Source: Echinometra lucunter (lineage: Eukaryota; Echinodermata; Echinoidea; Camarodonta; Echinometridae). From it: DNA of 64,000 bases. The notes beneath the pieces were generated by a model. That model was not told the DNA's origin. It did no database searches and worked only from the letters and a program-made list of their open reading frames with translations. The first letter of the stretch is position 1. The number at the start of each line of letters is the position of its first letter. Of the stretch, positions 61,936 to 64,000 are shown in pieces. The translations under genes were made by a program, and so were the position numbers. Where the stretch lies: NCBI GenBank assembly GCA_029962745.1, contig CM057157.1:23430088-23494087 (forward strand), written 5' to 3'.

Positions 61936-64000
61936 TGAGTCTAGATATAGTACGGTGCAATTGAAACTTAACATAACACTAATAAAAGCTCCAAGTACTT
62001 TAAAAAAAATCATCTTATTAGGCAATCTCAGTATCCCCTGTCTATCACTTTTAGATATGAGCGGACTTCAAATGGATTATTATATAATCCGAGCATGATT
62101 TGTATTGGCAGTATACAGTAGGCTTTCAAAAATCCACTTGAGTTGATTTTTCGAATGTACAGTAGTTTTTTTTATCCTGTTTTATTAGCATCGACTTTAG
62201 ACTTCTGATTCAAAACATTTTTCGCCCTTGTGATCTAATCCTCTGCAGCTCAGCAGAGAACAGGGAACTGTTCTAAGAAGAATTTCTAACATCTTTTATT
62301 AGAAGAATACGAACCAACGAGAACACTTTCCTATCAACACTGACGTATTAGTGTTTTAGGGGGAGGGGGGGGGGGGGCTGCCGTCCCTGCCCAATTTCCT
62401 CGACCAAGGGTTGTTATTATTGTTTGTATCTTCAACATGGTCATTCGATCAAATTTCCCTGAATACCTAGCTGATTGGACACATTTGTTAGTCTTTTTTT
62501 TTTCTTCATTTTCTTTTAGGACCCCCTTTTTTGCTTGTCAGCAACTGAACTTCTATTTTCTTTGGGGGGGGGGGATAACGGAGCCCCCCCCCCCCAAAGT
62601 ATTTGGCTCATTTCTCCACTGCCTTGGGTATCTAAGTTGAAAGCATCCTCGCAAAAATCCCCAAATACTAAATGTTGCTTTCATTTAGTTGAAATGAATT
62701 TTCAATTTTATTAGTATAAGAAATGTTAGAGGTTGCTCATCGTGAACAAGTTTTTAAATCGCAACGAACTATGACTTAAATATCATTTGAGTGTCTTTAA
62801 AAAAAAATCATATCATGATAATTACGTTAATAGTTAAGTGCAAAATGCAAAGTAATGTTTCAATCTTCTAATTGCATAAGAACTCAATAGTTATCTTTTA
62901 CTCTAATAATTATAATTATTATTTTGTATTTTGGTCTTTTAAAATTCTTATTCACTTATTCAGTCTTTATTTTCGTGAAAACTGAAATGTGGGCATTGCT
63001 TGATCTTTTGCCATGCTACAAGTGAACAAATTAGGATAGTCGCTCTCTATCATTGGCTGTGCAAGTAGACTGACACAGTGCAACACAACCACGATACTTG
63101 TTTGAATGCCTGATATTGTTGCACTAACATGTCGCCGATCTAAGCAGCTGGCTTCTTTTATTTTCGTCTGACAGTTATTACAAACAATGTTAAGGAAAAT
63201 GAATGAATTCCTAGATTTAAGTTCTCTCATAGCAGCATTTCAAATACATGTAACTGTAGTAACTGTATAGCCATGAACTACAAAACTAAGCGAGTTATTT
63301 GATAGAAATTTCATGAGATTGGCACAAAAACATTATTTTATAAATCATTTGGAATCAATATTAATTGTTTTTCTTTAAGTAACAAAAGCCCATACTCCCT
63401 CATCCATCAACACCACATCTCTCTCTCCCCCTCTCCCTGCTCCTATCCCCTCTCTCTTTCTCTCTCTCTCTCTCTCCCTCTCTTTGTATTATTTCTTGTC
63501 CAATATTCCTCTTCTTTCTTGACCTCTTTCTGTCTGTGTCTCTCTGTCTCCCTTTCTCTTCCCTTTCATCGATGCCGCTCTCTCCTCCCTGCCTTAACTG
63601 TAAATCGATGCTTCTTCTTTTTTTTTTTTTTTGCATAATACAATATATTTCCAACAAATGTCTCTATGTAAGATAATGAACCCCCGTAACTTGTGTGGTA
63701 AAATCATTCCTTCCCCACTCACCCCGTTATTTCCCCTTCTCCATTTTCTCTCTCTTTCTCTTTCTCTCTTTTTATCTTCAAATTTCTTCCCTCTCTCTCT
63801 CCGCCACTCTCTCTTTTTCCGCTTGTTTTCTCGGTCATGTACCTGATTCTCTCCAAGAGAATCTGTAAGGTCAGTTTATGAACCCCTGATATACTACATG
63901 TACTAGCAGGAATACACCCCCCCTCCTTCTTTCTTGCTTGATACCAATGTCTGCTTAATTACTATCTTTCTCTCCTTTCTTATTTTCATCAGTCTCCTGA
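61936..64000. other. 3' flank of gene B
   Basis: G-run at about 62360-62376, a fragment ending GTATTTGGCTCATTTCTCCACTG near 62600, and CT-rich simple sequence at 63415-63600 and 63745-63830. No further gene recognised. Confidence 0.5.
61981..61986 (+). terminator. Likely polyadenylation signal of gene B
   Basis: AATAAA lies 45 bases after the gene B stop codon. It is the first canonical signal downstream. Such a short 3' UTR is possible but unproven. Confidence 0.4.

Overview
This is a eukaryotic, AT-rich, intron- and transposon-dense piece of genome with two 500-N scaffold gaps (2806-3305 and 32541-33040). Spliceosomal introns with GT..AG borders, a tRNA-derived SINE, several non-LTR retrotransposon clades, Tc1/mariner and hAT-type elements and very abundant microsatellites and poly-G tracts fit a marine invertebrate. 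The repeat style looks to me like an echinoderm such as a sea urchin, but that is an impression and not proven by the sequence.

The only host genes I can support are two tandem paralogues on the + strand that encode SLC16 (monocarboxylate-transporter-like) 12-helix major facilitator proteins. Gene A has six coding exons between 13282 and 34506 (551 codons if the gap in exon 5 is closed as argued below). Gene B has six coding exons between 52370 and 61935 (526 codons). Both share intron phases 1,1,0,1,1 and have exons 2, 4 and 5 of identical length (297, 226, 144 nt); only exon 1, the cytoplasmic loop in exon 3 and the C-terminal tail in exon 6 differ in length. Gene A intron 1 is about 15.6 kb and packed with transposons; gene B intron 1 is about 2.2 kb.

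Region by region. 1-9200: two near-identical copies of a segment (21-1625 and 7183-9190), each running into a large CTA/CTG trinucleotide array; between them lie a GTTGAG-word-rich element, a gap and an eight-copy satellite. 9200-13281: gene A upstream flank with a decayed SINE tail. 13433-28991: gene A intron 1, holding a CCAGTTG-word element, a Tc1 transposase remnant, a minus-strand LINE split by an AACGTT-word element, several hAT-type MITEs with visible 8-bp target duplications (one nested in another), and a LINE 3' end that abuts the exon 2 acceptor. 28992-34506: gene A exons 2-6. 34507-52369: intergenic repeats, including L1/Tx1-like fragments, an ACGTC-word element with a nested LINE tail, a 5.3 kb decayed LINE with ORF1 and ORF2, a SINE and a GCGGACA-word element. 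52370-61935: gene B, whose introns hold an element carrying AGGTCA direct repeats, a mariner-like MITE and a TTAA-flanked foldback. 61936-64000: 3' flank and CT-rich simple sequence.

The most unusual theme is a set of unrelated elements that share one architecture: long arms saturated with one short word present in both orientations, flanking a word-poor core, and (in the best cases) bounded by inverted repeats. The most practical result is that the second gap is almost certainly artificial: its two flanks share a 15-bp overlap, and collapsing it gives an exon of exactly the length seen in the paralogue.
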